Shown here: positions 34,529-46,839 of the stretch, one piece after another
How the letters are laid out: every line of letters begins with the position of its first letter
Numbering within the stretch: the first letter of the stretch is position 1
Assembly (NCBI GenBank): GCA_928212115.1
Contig: CAKMRJ010005745.1
Span: forward strand, 103,218,299 to 103,282,298
From: Lactuca virosa
Lineage: Eukaryota > Streptophyta > Magnoliopsida > Asterales > Asteraceae
Length of the DNA: 64,000 bases
Direction: 5' to 3'
Notes under the pieces: model-generated
The model's input: only the letters and a program-made list of their open reading frames with translations
Database searches by the model: none
What the model was told of the DNA's origin: nothing
Translations under genes and position numbers: made by a program

Positions 34529-35496
34529 CTCTTGTGGAGGTTCCTTTGGACGAGATAAGCTCCTTTTAATGGCACTTCTGAGTTCATAATCCCTTATAAG
34601 TCTCAAAGATCCCACCTTTCTCTTCTAATATTGCTAGATCTAGATTATGGTTACCTTCCTTGTATAGATCTTGGATTATCACGCATGAGGTCCATAAAGT
34701 TGGCAACTTTATGGACCATTGAGTCATTTACTATGCTAGAACCCTTAGATCTGGATTTTGGTGCAAGTTATGGGCTCCAAGTTTGAATCTTGATGTTATA
34801 CCCATCTTTTGACCTAACTAGTGTTCAAGTCATGTGTTGGACATATGTGACTAAAAAGCTTTGATTTTAATGGTCCTTGGGGTCAAGGAAGACCCTCTAG
34901 ACTGTCCCATGTTAAGTCTTAATGGATTAGGAGCTTAATGCTCATTTTTGGTCAGATCTGGAATCACGACGTGAGGAATGAAGCCTGACGATGTGAGAGC
35001 GTATTCGAAGAAGTTTCTGGGCTGAAATCACGACCTCACGACGTGAGCATAAGGTGCTCACGATGTAAGCAGCTCCTGTGTAAGTTTTGGACTCGTTGAT
35101 TGTTGGCTAGCTTGGTATTGGACTTATCTTTTGGTTTGGGCTCATAATGGACTAAGGATTTTAGAGTAATGGACTTCTGGTTGGGCTTGTCTTGTTGGGC
35201 TTGCCCTAATGGGCCTTGGATGGTAAATTGGGCCTTAGTCGGCCCAATGGAGTTGGGCCTTGTTTGGGACCAATGGGCTTGGGCCAATTGTGGGCTTGGT
35301 TAGTTGGACCATTTATGGGATTTGTGTTAGGTGGTTTTGCCATGGGTAATTATTAAAGAATGGTTTGATTTTTTGGTTCAGTTCGTGGACGCCGGTTCGT
35401 AGCAGCTGCAACAATTGTGGGATTTATCTGCCGTTCGAGGTGAATTCTTCTCACTATATCAATAGGTACGGCACCAAGGTTGGCCCTTTATGATTT

Positions 35497-35636
35497 GTAT
35501 CCTGGTTATAGGATGATGCTATGTTAGTGATCTGTTAGATCGGTATCCTGGTATATAGGATGATTCTATGTTAGTGATCTGTTAGATCGGTATCCTGGAA
35601 TATAGGATGATGTTATGATTAGTGATCTGTTAGATC
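35497..35636. repeat. 46-bp tandem repeat in solo LTR F
   Basis: Units begin GTATCCTGG at 35497, 35543 and 35590 and each ends GTGATCTGTTAGATC. Confidence 0.88.
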
Positions 35637-37216
35637 TTTATGACTATTTGTACATGCTAGCTAGCGTATGATATTTATGTGCACATGATTGTTTGATTAG
35701 GGGTTGGGTTGAGGCGACCTGCTTTGTGCTGAAGGCCAACATACCCAGGGCGGTCCGGATAGACTGAAGGCCCTGCGAGGCGGTCCAGTCAGGCCAAAGG
35801 CCCGGCGAGTTGTTCGGATAGGCTGTAGGCCCTGTGAGGCAGTCCAGACGTGTCGAAGGCTCGGGAGCAGTCCATATAGGCTGTAGGCCCTACGAGGCAG
35901 TCCATTCAGGTTGATGGCTCAGTATGCGTGCTGTTTGTATGATATTGTTATGGTTTGTATGGCGTTGGTATTTTGGGGGAACTCACTGAGCTTCGGGCAT
36001 ACAGTTGTTGATTTTGTTTCAGGTACTTTAGATGATTGTGGGAAGGCGAAGGCGTGATCGTGCACCTCCTCACATTTTATGATTTTGATTTATGGGATAC
36101 TCTGATATGAAACTATTTTGAAAACAAATTGTAATAACTATTGGTTTTTGAATGCTTTAAAAAGTTTTAAATTGGCTTGAATTTTATGCACGTTACAAGT
36201 TGATCCCTGATTCTGCGACGTATCCTCCTCTATCGTTTGCTACAGCCTCTCCGATTGATCTTAGTTCTTACTGCATATTTCGGAGTGCATTGGGTTCACC
36301 TGGGGGTTCCATTCAGTCAAAGAAGCCTTTAGCGGAGGGCGGAATAGGAGTTGCGCCTAGTTCCTCATGTTCCAAAGCTTATGCCACAGGCTGGGCGATT
36401 ACTGGGCATTCTTTACTGTCGAATGATACCAATGCCCAGTAATGGAGTGTCTATGCTCATTCCCCAGCTACGATGAGATTTCTTGCGGGCAAATATGGGG
36501 TTCAAGTCGTTGGCGACCTTCGTTATGTTGCGGCCCAGGCTTCTGCTCTGATGGTTACAGCTGCCGATCGGGTTTGCCGTGTTGGGGTAACCGAAGCGCG
36601 GCTGAGACCTTTGCGTAGTACCATTGTAAGCCTGAAGGAGGAACTCCAGGATGCAGAGGTTGAGCATCGCGTTCTATCTGAACAAAATTGTGTTGTGGAT
36701 TGCGAGAAAGCCATTTTGGAGGAGCATGTGCTCACTCTGGAGGACCAAACAGAGCGCCTCGAGGATTAAGTAAGCTTTCTGACCCGAGAAAAGAACACAC
36801 TGGCGAATAAATTGGCCCGGTGCCAACGTCAACTGGATCGAGCACGTGTTGATGGTGCCATTTCTCGGGGTGAGTTGGAATGGGTGCTAGATAAGGGAGT
36901 GGTTCGTGCAATCGACAGAGTTATTGTGAGCACTGAATTCGCAAAAGGGGTCCAAGATGTTTGTGAGGCTTGTGAAGCCCTTAGGTTTGAGAAGGGGAGG
37001 TAACTGAGTGGGTGCTCCACGTCTTCCGGTAAATCTGAAGTTTCGGGTCCTGGCCAAGTGGCGAGCAGAGCGAAGGAAGTCAACACTACCCTTACGTCTT
37101 TTGTCGAGGCGGATTTTGCTGGCCTCTTCCGTTTAAGGGAGTTAGATTATGATGGCTTCCGCCAGTTTTGTGGCAAGCTGAGCCCGGGAGGTTCTTCCTC
37201 AGACTCTGAGGGCTGA

Positions 37217-39054
37217 CTTGTATATTCCCTTGGTTGGTTTTGAAATAGATGTGCCTTCCCATGCACTGTTCACAAGGGAAGGGATTGTACATTTTATCAT
37301 GCATTGTCATGGAAGTTCTCTCTTCCTTTTTACTTTTGTTGTACGTGCGTGTATGTACATTATGATTTTTCCTGTAATAAATTCAAGTTATGGTTGTTCG
37401 ATGTTTCTATTGTGATGTGTTTTTGTATACTTTCCCTTGTTCTAGGGTTTACGTCTCTAGTGTGCCACAAACGTCACATAGCTGCTACTACTGAGTTGTG
37501 CTTCGTTGATTCGTGTGTTCAGTCAGGCTTAATGTGTTAAGCCGCGATATGTTATTCACTACTGAGGACTATACTGTATGGTCTAGCTGCCAATACATAG
37601 GCCGAGATTGTCACCTCAAGTCCTTATACTATTGTATTATCAGGGGAAAGGTTATGAACCTTTTAGAACCCCTTTTTCTTGTGCCTTTAATTGGAATTTG
37701 TACATTCTCAGCTTTGAGATGTTATCGGCACATTGTAGGTAAAGATAATGACTCTTTAAGACCTACGGTTGCATTCTTGCTTATATTTTGCTCAAGTAGC
37801 GTAGGTGATCAGCCATTGTTGCTACTTGGAAAATATGCACAACCTCTTGAATTTTTGCAATTTAAACAAAATTCTGGAAGGTTCTTTCGAAATGCAAAGT
37901 ATAAAAAAAAGGATGCAAGTCAATAGACGCTTGGTATCTAAGTGCCAGGGCGCATGCCTGACTTTCGCGTCAGCGCCAGGAGTATGGTTATCCTGTGCGG
38001 AGTTAGACCATGCTCCCTGTTGGGCAGTAACGTCTTTTACTTTTTTTGCAATTTAAACAGAATTCTGGAAAGCTCTTTCGAAATGCAAATTGTATTAATT
38101 CTTTTAGAATGAAAGAAAGGACATAAGTCGATAGACACTTGGTATCTAAGCGTCATGGCGTATGCCAGACTTTCGCGTCAACGCCAGGAGTATGGTTATC
38201 CTGTGCAGAGTTAGACCATGCTCCATGTTGGGCGGTGACGTCCTTTCTTCACCTGATGTAGATGGGCCTTCATGGGTTGAGGCTTCCTCTTGCTTCCCAT
38301 GGCGGGGCCCGGCGTGGGGGAACAATGTTTCGCTTTATGTGCTCTGGGGTTGTTGTCACCTTCCGTTCTCTTTGACCCGGCGAGCACTGCAACCGTGGAA
38401 GGCGCATCCCCTTGGCTGGGTGAGAGTTCCATATGTGCGGTTTGGTACACCTACTCCTCTAGTAGTGTGCTGAATTACCGGAGGAGCTATTTTGCTTTCC
38501 AAAGGCCTTTGCTGGTGCTCTTCTTTAGGAAGACTTGCGCGCCATAGGGAACAACATTTTTCTCTTGTTGGTGGTGTTTCTTGTGCTCGCCTCCTCTGTT
38601 TTGAGGAACTTTGGTTCACGTTTTCCATCAGACAAGGTTTGCTCTGGATTCGAAATTGCTCTTGTACGGGGTTGGCACGGGTGTGGATTATTGTCTAGGC
38701 AGGTGCATTCGTCTGTGGGCGAGCGTTTCTTCGTTGTGTGTTTCGCACCCTGTATTTTAGCTAAGCAATCCTTGGATTAATGTTAGTTCCTTCCTATGGA
38801 GAAGGGGTTGTGAGCCGACTAAACACGTCTCACCGTCTCTTCCTTGATTTTTGGGTCGGCGCTTGTGCTTCAGTAGATTTCCAGCGGGAGGTTCCTGTCT
38901 TTTGGTGACTACCGTTTTGACGCAATTGGGTTTTCTGCCTTGCTTCTTGTTGAGCATCACACCTGTTGGCTGGCTTAGTCGCCATTATCGTGGTTGATCC
39001 ATTACTTGTGCTGAATTTGATGATGTCGTGGATGGTAGATGGAATTGCTCACAA
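37217..39054. other. Non-coding middle of element B with a ~190-bp tandem duplication
   Basis: No supported gene. 37852-38042 and 38043-about 38250 are copies offset by 191 bp at their start (both with GCAATTTAAACA, AATTCTGGAA and CAGGAGTATGGTTATCCTGTG). AATAAA-like GTAATAAATTC near 37374 could end the antisense transcript. RT, RH and IN are missing here. Confidence 0.6.
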
Positions 39055-39405
39055 CTAGAAAAGTGTAGGGCGTTCTAAGAGAATGTTGTGTTCAGTCGGG
39101 CAGTTGACAACCGAGAAATCGAGCACCCATGTTATCTCCTTTGCCTCGTCATGGCTAACCAAAGTGAACGGCAGTCTGACTGTTCCCGTTGGCCAGATGC
39201 GGTGACTAGTGAAACCGACTAGCAGGCCCTGGCGCGGTGGTTGGAGGTACTCTTTCCATTCGATGGGCAGTTGGCTAAGGCAGTGCTCGTAGATCATGTG
39301 GACTCGGCTTCCGTTGTCGATGTAAACTTGTTCAACACGGTGTCGACTAACGAAACCAGTGATATGATGGATCATTGGGATCCCAATGCTCCGACCTTGG
39401 GTCAT
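39055..39405 (-). pseudogene. Protease of element B
   Basis: The minus frame contains QVYIDNGSRVHMIYEHCL, where D-N-G takes the place of the usual aspartic protease D-S/T-G, followed by PTGTVRLPFTLVSHDE and CPTEHNILLERP. These match the corresponding part of element C. The frame ends where the RT-RH-IN deletion begins. Confidence 0.7.
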
Positions 39406-39520
39406 TCAACGAGAATGCTATGTTGAGGATATTTTGGTGGTATGACCTTGCATCGGGATATTGGCTTTGGCGGTTGGTGCATGGGCGAGGCCCGGTGATG
39501 CTGAGTATCTCCGCCCTTTT

Positions 39521-41319
39521 TTATCGGTCTCTTCCTCCGTCCTTTTGATTTTTGGTCTGATGTTTATCCTCGTCGAATTTTGCCCTAGGGTCTTTTGCTA
39601 TATCAACAATGTTTCCTACTAGTTGTTTTTCATCAATCTTCCTCTTTAGCAATGTACACTCGTTTGTATCGTGAGTTTTGCTTCTATGGTACTCACAGAA
39701 CTTGGGCTTGTCTTTGTTTTCCTTGGCTGGGGCCTTGTTGATCGCGTGAACGTCGGTATGACCGCTTTTGCTATCGTCCCTGTAGAACGGTCTGTACCGT
39801 CTAGACATATGTCGGGGGTGACGATTGTGTCGTTGTTGGTCGCCATCTTGCCTTCCCTGCTGGGCCGAGATTGGCTGCGACACCGCCTCCTCCTGCTTTG
39901 CATATCCATTGGCTATAGCTTTGATATTGGCCTCCTTTCGCTCTTCCCCTTCGATTTGCCTCAGGTATTTTTCAACACGAAACTTGAGTTCATCCCAGGA
40001 TCGGGGAACGGTTCCCTGCATCTTCTTCGATAGGGGCCCTGGGAGCAAACCTTGGGCGAAAGCACCTGTTACCAGGAACTTTTCATGTCCTGGAACATTC
40101 AATGTCGACATCGTGAACCGGTCATAATATTCACGGATTGATTCCCCCTCTTTCTGCTTGCATCCCATTATAGAGTTAGCGTCCCCCTTGCCTTTCCTAC
40201 ATTGCATGAAATTGTTGAGGAATAGGTATTTCAGTTGCTCAATGCTAGAGATTCTGCCTGGCCTCAGAGATTTGAACCACTTGTCAGCGTTGCCAGTGAG
40301 GGTGCAAGGAAAATAAGTGCAAGTGAAGCGACGATCCATCTTGAGGGAAGTCATCGTCCATTCATAATTGTCAATGTGGTCGTCTGGATCTGTAGTACCG
40401 TCATATTTGGGCATGTGTGGGATCATCGATGTGTGCGGAATCTTGTACTACAGCAGCTCGTGACTGAAATTAGAGATGGCGCTTTGCATGGGATTGTCCA
40501 TGTATGAGGATAAAATCCCGCCATAAGCCATGTGCTGCTGTATTTGGTACGAGCTTGCTTACATCTGGCTATGCATGGTCGCCGGCAAGATATATGGTTG
40601 ATACGGAGGCAGGTCTGATATCGGCCCGAATTGCTGGATGTCGTGTTGCCCTATTGGGGGAAGTGTGTATGAGTGCGCTCCTGTGTATTGCTGCGCATTC
40701 GGCTTGAACGGATGAGCGGCTTATACGAGGGGATTGACTTCGGACTGAGCTGGGAACTGAACGCCAGATCTGGAAGAACTGGATCCTTGACCCGCCAGGA
40801 TATATGTGCTTGCGACTTGTGGCTGAGTCGGTGTATGGATGAAACCTGGGATCTTCTGCACATATGAGTTGAAGATTGGCGGCTGTTGTACGTAGAGCAG
40901 CATATGGGGCAAACCCGCCATGGTGATATGTGGGTAGATCGTGGAGGAAATTTGTGGTTGTGGTTGGATGGTGTGGGGGATCCAAGTCCCAGTGTGGAGG
41001 TGTGTGGGAGAGACTGTTGTTGTGAAACAGGGATCCCTTTTGGTTGTGTTGCAACGATTTGCGGACTTTCAGTTACGATTGCAACTTGTGGGATTGGGTC
41101 GGTTGCCGGGCGCCAAGGATTGGCCGCAAGGGTTGTTGCCATCGTTGTTGTGGAGCTCGGTGGCATTTGTGAAACTGGTGTGAGGTTTGATGTGTGTTCT
41201 TCCTGAACGGAAGGTTGTCCTCCCTCTAGTGATTGCATCGGACGCATCAGACTTTTGTCCAGTATTCCTGACACTATTGGGATTTCACCTGCCATTATTG
41301 CTCTGTGAATTTGTTTCAT
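39521..41319 (-). pseudogene. Gag of element B
   Basis: Two frames joined by a frameshift. The N-terminal part (41319-40651) starts 25 bp from the primer-binding site with MKQIHRAIMAG and is low in complexity (Pro/Thr/Gln). The 301-residue second part (40426-39521) has the Retrotrans_gag capsid signature: PKYDGTTDPDDHIDNYEWTM, FPCTLTGNADKWFKSLRPG and ESIREYYDRFT. It ends with a Cys/His motif (CEYHRSKTHDTNEC) and a basic tail. The second part is an intact reading frame, the best-preserved coding piece in the element. It would form the particle core. Confidence 0.85.
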
Positions 41320-41343
41320 GAGTGTATCGTTGTAGAGATACGC

Positions 41344-41356
41344 CCGGATGGCGCCA
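41344..41356 (-). other. Primer-binding site of element B
   Basis: Minus TGGCGCCATCCGG, two bases from the LTR edge at 41359, same as element C. Confidence 0.72.
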
Positions 41357-41358
41357 GA

Positions 41359-41747
41359 TGTTGTGATATGTTGGAGACAGTAGTGTTGAGATTGTCGGTG
41401 GGTTTAGTGTAGATGCCTTATCCTGATATCACAGTACAAAAATGGAAAGTAGATCGTTAGTCGATGTCCGGGAGGGATTCCCGGGAAGAAGCTCCGACGA
41501 TCTAGGTAGTGTTTTTCCTCAAAGAAGGGAAAGTATATTCACTGGAAAGAGACTTCCCCCTTCTTCACGGGGAAGAAGGGTCCTTTTATACCTGGTTCCA
41601 GAGGCATGTGGACCTCAACTGATTCTGTTGGAAATTCCTTCATGGGGTGTGACGTGGCAGACTCCTACGGGAAGATCCTTCGTCACGTCCTTTTTGCATC
41701 CTCTCCTCATTGGCTAGAGGAGGATCTTTCAGTTATTACGGAGATCG
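41359..41747 (-). mobile_element. 5' LTR of element B, truncated
   Basis: Only the first ~390 bp of the LTR (plus orientation) remain. The break falls in a perfect inverted repeat GTTATTACG-gagat-CGTAATAAC (41732-41754); the left LTR has only the first arm. Confidence 0.78.
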
Positions 41748-42927
41748 TAATAACTTTAAGGGTCGAACCTATGATGGAAATCCTAGTTTGAATACCAAAT
41801 TGACTCCCAACTTTAAGGGTCGAACCGGATTCTCACATCACATTTGGCCCCAACCCAGCCTACGATCTACCCAAGTATTACAAATGTTGTGGCCCACTAA
41901 CAACCCTTCACCCAATCCTACGATGATCTAAACCATCCTAGAGAATGCTACGAGCCAAGTCGTAGACTTCCATCACTATAACAACCGCCTACCAACCTAT
42001 TGAATGCTATGACTGCTCTGTAGTCTTACAACACTTCCACAACTGTATACCAACCAAGTGAATGTTATGTCTGCTCCGTAATCTTTCAACACTTCCACAA
42101 CAGCATACCAACCTAGGGAATGTCGGTTGCTCCGCATTCTTACAACACTTCCACAATCACATACCAACATGGTGAATGCTACGTCTGCTCTGTAATCTTA
42201 CAGCACTTACACAACTGCCTACCAACCTAGTGAATGTTACAGTTGCTCCGCAATCTTACAACACTTTCCACAACTCCTACCAACCAGTGAATGCTACGGC
42301 TGCTCCGCAGTCTTACATCACCTACACAACCACCATGGGCCCAGCCTATGGTCTTGCTAACTACACGCAAGAATGCCTAACCAAAAACATTGCAAGTTAA
42401 AACAACGTCCTTGCTGGACTCTATCAAGTGTTCGGGTCGTGCTTCAAACCCCAAATCCTTCATCAGACAAGAACGGGAAGAGAGTTCCTAACACAACCCT
42501 AGACCTAAACCTACCTATGAATCCATATCATTGCTCCGCTTCTTACCACTGACCAAAGAACATTATTCCTTGCTAAAACCCTGAACCCTATCGCAGCCAA
42601 AACTGGCTCTCTAGTTGTGTCTTAGGATAATACCATGTTAACTGTACTTCCCAGTTAATCCTTTCTCAAAAAATTATCTTATCCATACCCCTTGATCAGC
42701 CGGTCAAGGCCTCGTCGGCCTAACGGTGCCTTGCTTTACACTCAAAACCTCACCTCTCTTGGATTCTTCCTCACCACAAGGAACTCTGGCGTTCCCTCAA
42801 AATATATCGATCCAAATCCCCGACATGGGTACAAATTCAAAAATGGCTCGCACATGGAACTATCCCCAGTGGTCCCAAGTGATTATCCCCCACTTGGATT
42901 CATCTATACTCTGATAACCTCATAATC
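41748..42927 (-). mobile_element. Interior of element D between B and the LINE
   Basis: No coding frame with recognisable domains. Contains a seven-unit tandem repeat (41943-42343). Assigned to D because D-type LTR ends and leader lie outside on both sides; direct homology was not established. Confidence 0.5.
41943..42343. repeat. ~58-bp tandem repeat
   Basis: Units starting GAATG at 41943, 42002, 42060, 42118, 42174, 42232 and 42289, each with GCTCYG, CTTACAACACTTCCACAAC and TACCAACC. Units vary from 54 to 60 bp, so it is old. Confidence 0.82.
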
Positions 42928-43003
42928 TTTTTTTAGAACGGTTGGATATTATAAAAGAAAATCAAAAAAAGACTAGCAAGAAAGTAGTCCAACAACAAGT
43001 ACA

Positions 43004-46000
43004 TCAAGAGCAAATAGCTAACTGGGGGTTTTGGAGCCAACCAACCCAATTTATGTTTTTATTAGCCCTAGTCATACACCAATAGAAGGTTTGAGTAACA
43101 AAATTATCAAACAAAACAGCCGCCCTTGGACCAGAATTAGCAAAAATCTGAGCATTCTCGAAATCCCAGATGTGCCACCAAAGTGAAAAGAAAACACCTT
43201 CCAACCAACTTTTAGCCTCGCCATAAATCCGGAAAAAGGCAAACCAAGACACCCAATCATCAAAGGAATCAATCACAATATCATCGAGGTTCCACCATAT
43301 AGAAACTTGCAAATAAGGAACCTTAGAAAGATGACAATTGAAAAATAGATGATCTATGTTTTCAATGTCAGAATCACAAAGAGGGCACTGTATTGACAGA
43401 ACATCCAAACCCCTATTTGCTAGGTTACTCCAAGTAGGGAGTTTATCCAAAGCCAAACGCCAAGCAAACACGTTAACATTGATAGGAACCAACTTGCACC
43501 AATTGGTCGATGAAGGAGATGAAGGAAGTGACTTCAAATCAATAAACGATCTAGTAGAAGAGACAGAGAAGTCTCCCATACCAGAAGAGACCAAAGCCAC
43601 CTATCAGAAATATTAGATAATGTGACAGACTCCATCATTTGAACCATACCTTCCCATTGGGTATTTTCGGCTCCACCCGTAGGAGCCCTTCGAAAAGAAA
43701 AGAGAAGAGAACCATGTTCCATTTTAACTTGAACCATCACATGTTTATCCAACTCTAAATTAAAAAGTCTCGAGAAATGAGTTTTTAAATTAGAGTTTCC
43801 AATACAAATGTCGTTCCAAAAGGAAGTAAAAGGCCCATCTCCTACCTTCTTTTTACAAAACAAAACAAGTCGATACCCTTATTTTTCAGCTGGTCCACAG
43901 CTCTCAAAATATCTAACCACACCGAACCTCTACCAATATGCAATCTAGAACCAATACAAGCGTTATCCCCATGAATATCTTTGACAAATTTCACCTAAAA
44001 CGAATTAGGAGAAGAAATGAAACGTCAAACCCACTTAAAAAGAAGAGCTCCGTTAACAGCAAAGAAACTACTCACCCCTAGAACGCCAGAGTTTTTTTGA
44101 GCTCAAACATTTTTCCATGCAACCCAAGTTAATTTTTTGTCATCCGGATTAGCTCCAATGAAGAACTTATTACGTATAGCTTCCAAAGAATTCAAAACAC
44201 CAATAGGAGCTCTATACAAGGATATAAAGAAAGTGGGAAGGGAGCCCACTACTGACTTAATCAAATTCAATCTACCTCCAACCGAAAGAGTTTTACTTTC
44301 CATTTATAAAGTCTAGCCACCACTTTGGCAACAATATCTTTCCAAATACTAATACGGTACATATTTTGACCCACAAGAAGGCCGAGATACTGAAAGGGAG
44401 CTTTCAGAGAAGCACACCCAATATGATTCGCCATCTTTTCAACCTGCAAACTTTGCACCCCCAAGCCAAGAAGGTTTCACTTGAAAAGATTAATCTTCAA
44501 TCCTGAAGCTAAGAAAAATCAATGCAAAAACGAACAATATTTCTAATATTGGATCCCTTCCATCTCCCACAAAAATTGCATCATCCGCATTGAAGAGGTG
44601 AGAAATACACAAACTTGGCCTCGAATCAAGAGAAATGCCTTGAAATAAACCAACATCAACCACTCTTTGAAACGCCACATGTAATCTCTCCATAACCAAA
44701 ATAAACAAAAAAGGAGAAAGAGGGTCTCCTTGTCTAAGGCCCCTGAGAAACTGGAACTCCTCTGTAGGGGAGCCATTAACAAGAACAGAACCCCGAGAAG
44801 AAATTAAGCACCCGTGAATCTAGCTTCTCCATCTAACACCAAAACCCATTTTTCTAAGAACATCATCCAAAAAATCCCACCTCACCGAGTCATAAGCCTT
44901 TTCAAAATCAACTTTGAACACCATAGTCGATTTATTTTTCAACTTACACCAAGATATATGTTTGTTCATAATGAAACTACCATCAAGAATTTGTCTGCCT
45001 TTTATAAAAGTCGATTGTTCCTTGCTAACCAAAATATCCACCACCAAGGACAATCGATTCGCCAAGATCTTCCCCACTATCTTGTATTGACAACCAAACA
45101 GACTAGTGGGGCGAAAATCTTTCACATTTTTAGCATCAACCACTTTTGCAATAAAAGTAATAAATGAAGGATTACATCCTTTCGGGAAGCGAGAATAGGA
45201 GAAAAAAATCTTTTACCACCTTAACAAAATTCGTTTCCAACAAATACCAGAATCTTCTAATAAAATCAAACGAAAAACCATCCGGGCCTGTGGATTTATC
45301 ACCTCCACAATCCCATATAGTCACTTTGATTTCTTCAGAAGAAACATCACCTTCCAAAAACGAAGCCTGATCAAATGACAGATTATAAATGAAATCATGT
45401 GAGACCAAAGCCCTATTCCCACCCGGTTTTGCAAACCTGGTTCTCAAATGCTCAAAGAATTCAGACTTAACAATGTACAAGTCGTCAACCCAGCAACCAT
45501 TTTTAAGAATACCCCTAATAGCCACCTGTCGCTTAGTTTTACTAAGGATACCATGAAAAAAATTTGTGTTTTTATCTCCCTCAACATTCCACATCACTTT
45601 AGCTTTTTGAGCCAAGTCATCAATTTCTTGCTTTTCAATACACAACAGATCTTTAAGGAGAACTTTCCTATTATCCAAATCCATCGTAGAAGCGAGACCC
45701 AAATCAATTTGCTTATCCAGGACTGCCAACTTATTGATCAGGTCATACTTATTGCTCAATCGCTTCTCTCTAACAATAGAATCCCACTCCTTAATATTTT
45801 TATTTAAAGTTTGAAGTTTCTTTATGATAGCCATCAAACCACTGGCCTCTACAAGCCCATCATTTTTCCAAGAATCTGCCACGACCTTCACAAAATCATC
45901 ATCTGAAAACCACGAATGAAAAACTCTAAACGGAGACGGCCCGTAATCGTAATCCAGTTCTTTCAAGAGAATTGGACAATGATCTGACAAATGGCGATCC

Positions 46001-46650
46001 AAAACTAACCCAAAAATATTAGGAAAAACATTAATCAAGCCTTCATAAATAAGAAACCGATCAAGTTTACTCATTTTTGAAGCTGCTTTGTTCGACCAAG
46101 TGAACGCATAACCTCCAAGTGGGAGATCAAAGAGAGAATTATTATTAATAAAATTATTAAAAAGAGCTGCATCACCAGAATGAAAAACCGAACCATACCG
46201 CTCAGCTTCATAACGAACTTCATTGAAATCTCCCATAATAATAACCTCCCCTTCCCAAAAATCCATAACCCGAGAAAGATGATCCTAAATTTTTATTTTT
46301 TCCTAAATTGATTGAGGGCATACACATAAATAACAAGCAACCGGACATTGGACGGTCTCCAATTACCCTCGACAATAATAAAATTAACTTCAGAAAACAC
46401 CTTGTGTTTTAAAAACATGGATTTGTTCCAAACACATAAAATTCCCTCGGATAAACCCCTCGCCAAACTACAAGAATAATCAAAATCATTATTCCCCCAT
46501 AGAGATCTCACCTGAAATAACTCCAAATTCTTCCTTTTAGTGTCCTACAATGATAAAAAAAGAGATATGATTCTTGTTGCATAACTCCCTCACCCACTTC
46601 ATCTTTGGCCCCTTTCCCATTCCTTGAATGTTCAAAGAAATGAAATTCAT
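43004..46650 (-). pseudogene. LINE ORF2: endonuclease-reverse transcriptase
   Basis: Starts at minus ATG 46650 with MNFISLNIQGMGKGPK, the usual start of the L1 endonuclease. Apurinic-type endonuclease residues follow: GDFNEVRYEAERYG, LDRFLI and SDHCPILL. The RT part (45143-44267) has DFRPTSLFGCQYKIVGKI, FIKGRQILDG, VDFEKAYDSVRWDFL and the catalytic centre ADDAIFVG. The C-terminus (43600-43004) has the zf-RVT motif CPLCDSDIENIDHLFFNC. The longest intact frame is 364 residues (46266-45172); about six stops or frameshifts break the rest. Confidence 0.85.
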
Positions 46651-46839
46651 GATACACCATCAGAACCTCTATATGCCGAAATAATCTCCTGAATATAATT
46701 TGTACAACCATCCACAGCTTAACCCATAGCTTGACTAATATCAATGAAAGCATTTAGTTCTTTAATAAGAGAGAAGCCTTGTGGTTTTTTAACATTACGA
46801 ACAGAATCGCCAAAAGAAGAAGTAGATTCTTTGAAACCC

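Larger units (their letters stand above)
33902..36197 (+). mobile_element. Solo LTR F inside the antisense gene of B
   Basis: Starts TGTAACACCCC and ends ACGTTACA, the ends of the D/E type LTRs. No interior or second LTR. Flanks permit two readings: a duplication AGTTG (33892-33896, 36198-36202) with the element starting at 33897 TGATCTGTAAC, or TGATC (33897-33901, 36201-36205) with three extra bases AGT kept from the primer-binding side. It has a (GAA)n run (34492-34528), three 46-47-bp repeats (35497-35636) and a GGCGGTCC-type minisatellite (about 35730-35935). Confidence 0.78.
32663..37216 (+). pseudogene. Antisense gene of element B (gypsy-type transposon protein, PF04195-like)
   Basis: Starts at ATG 32663, ~100 bp past the LTR and opposite to gag. 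Exon 1 has DCPQWKVGVQIPLFEAGLRL, TSDFFNMIVDHYGFSVDML, VNKILGFELICRS and FYFFCSST-like text, the signature I associate with the 'putative gypsy type transposon' domain (PF04195). An in-frame TAG is at 33080. A GT-AG intron (33318-33434, 117 bp, poly-C tract inside) matches the intron of element C. Exon 2 (SLEMALRGHYRGRLY, VDLVEALPPPV) continues to ~33896, where solo LTR F interrupts. It resumes at ~36203 and reaches a coiled coil (36473-36769) with a TAA at 36767, and ends DFAGLFRL to TGA 37214. Function unknown; basic KRRS and KMRKT clusters might aid nuclear entry. Confidence 0.7.
31750..41747 (-). mobile_element. Tat-lineage gypsy element B inside element D
   Basis: Direct repeats of ~390 bp at 31750 and 41359 (about 94% identical by eye) flank it. 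Minus order from the right: LTR, primer-binding site, gag, protease, then a deletion where RT, RH and IN should be, then an antisense gene, then the 3' LTR. The right LTR is truncated at 41747, so target duplications cannot be checked. Element D-like sequence lies on both sides. Confidence 0.8.

Noticed and set aside
34375..34615. Frames with poly-Phe or poly-Leu (signal-peptide-like)
   Set aside because: They are the reverse reading of a (GAA)n microsatellite.
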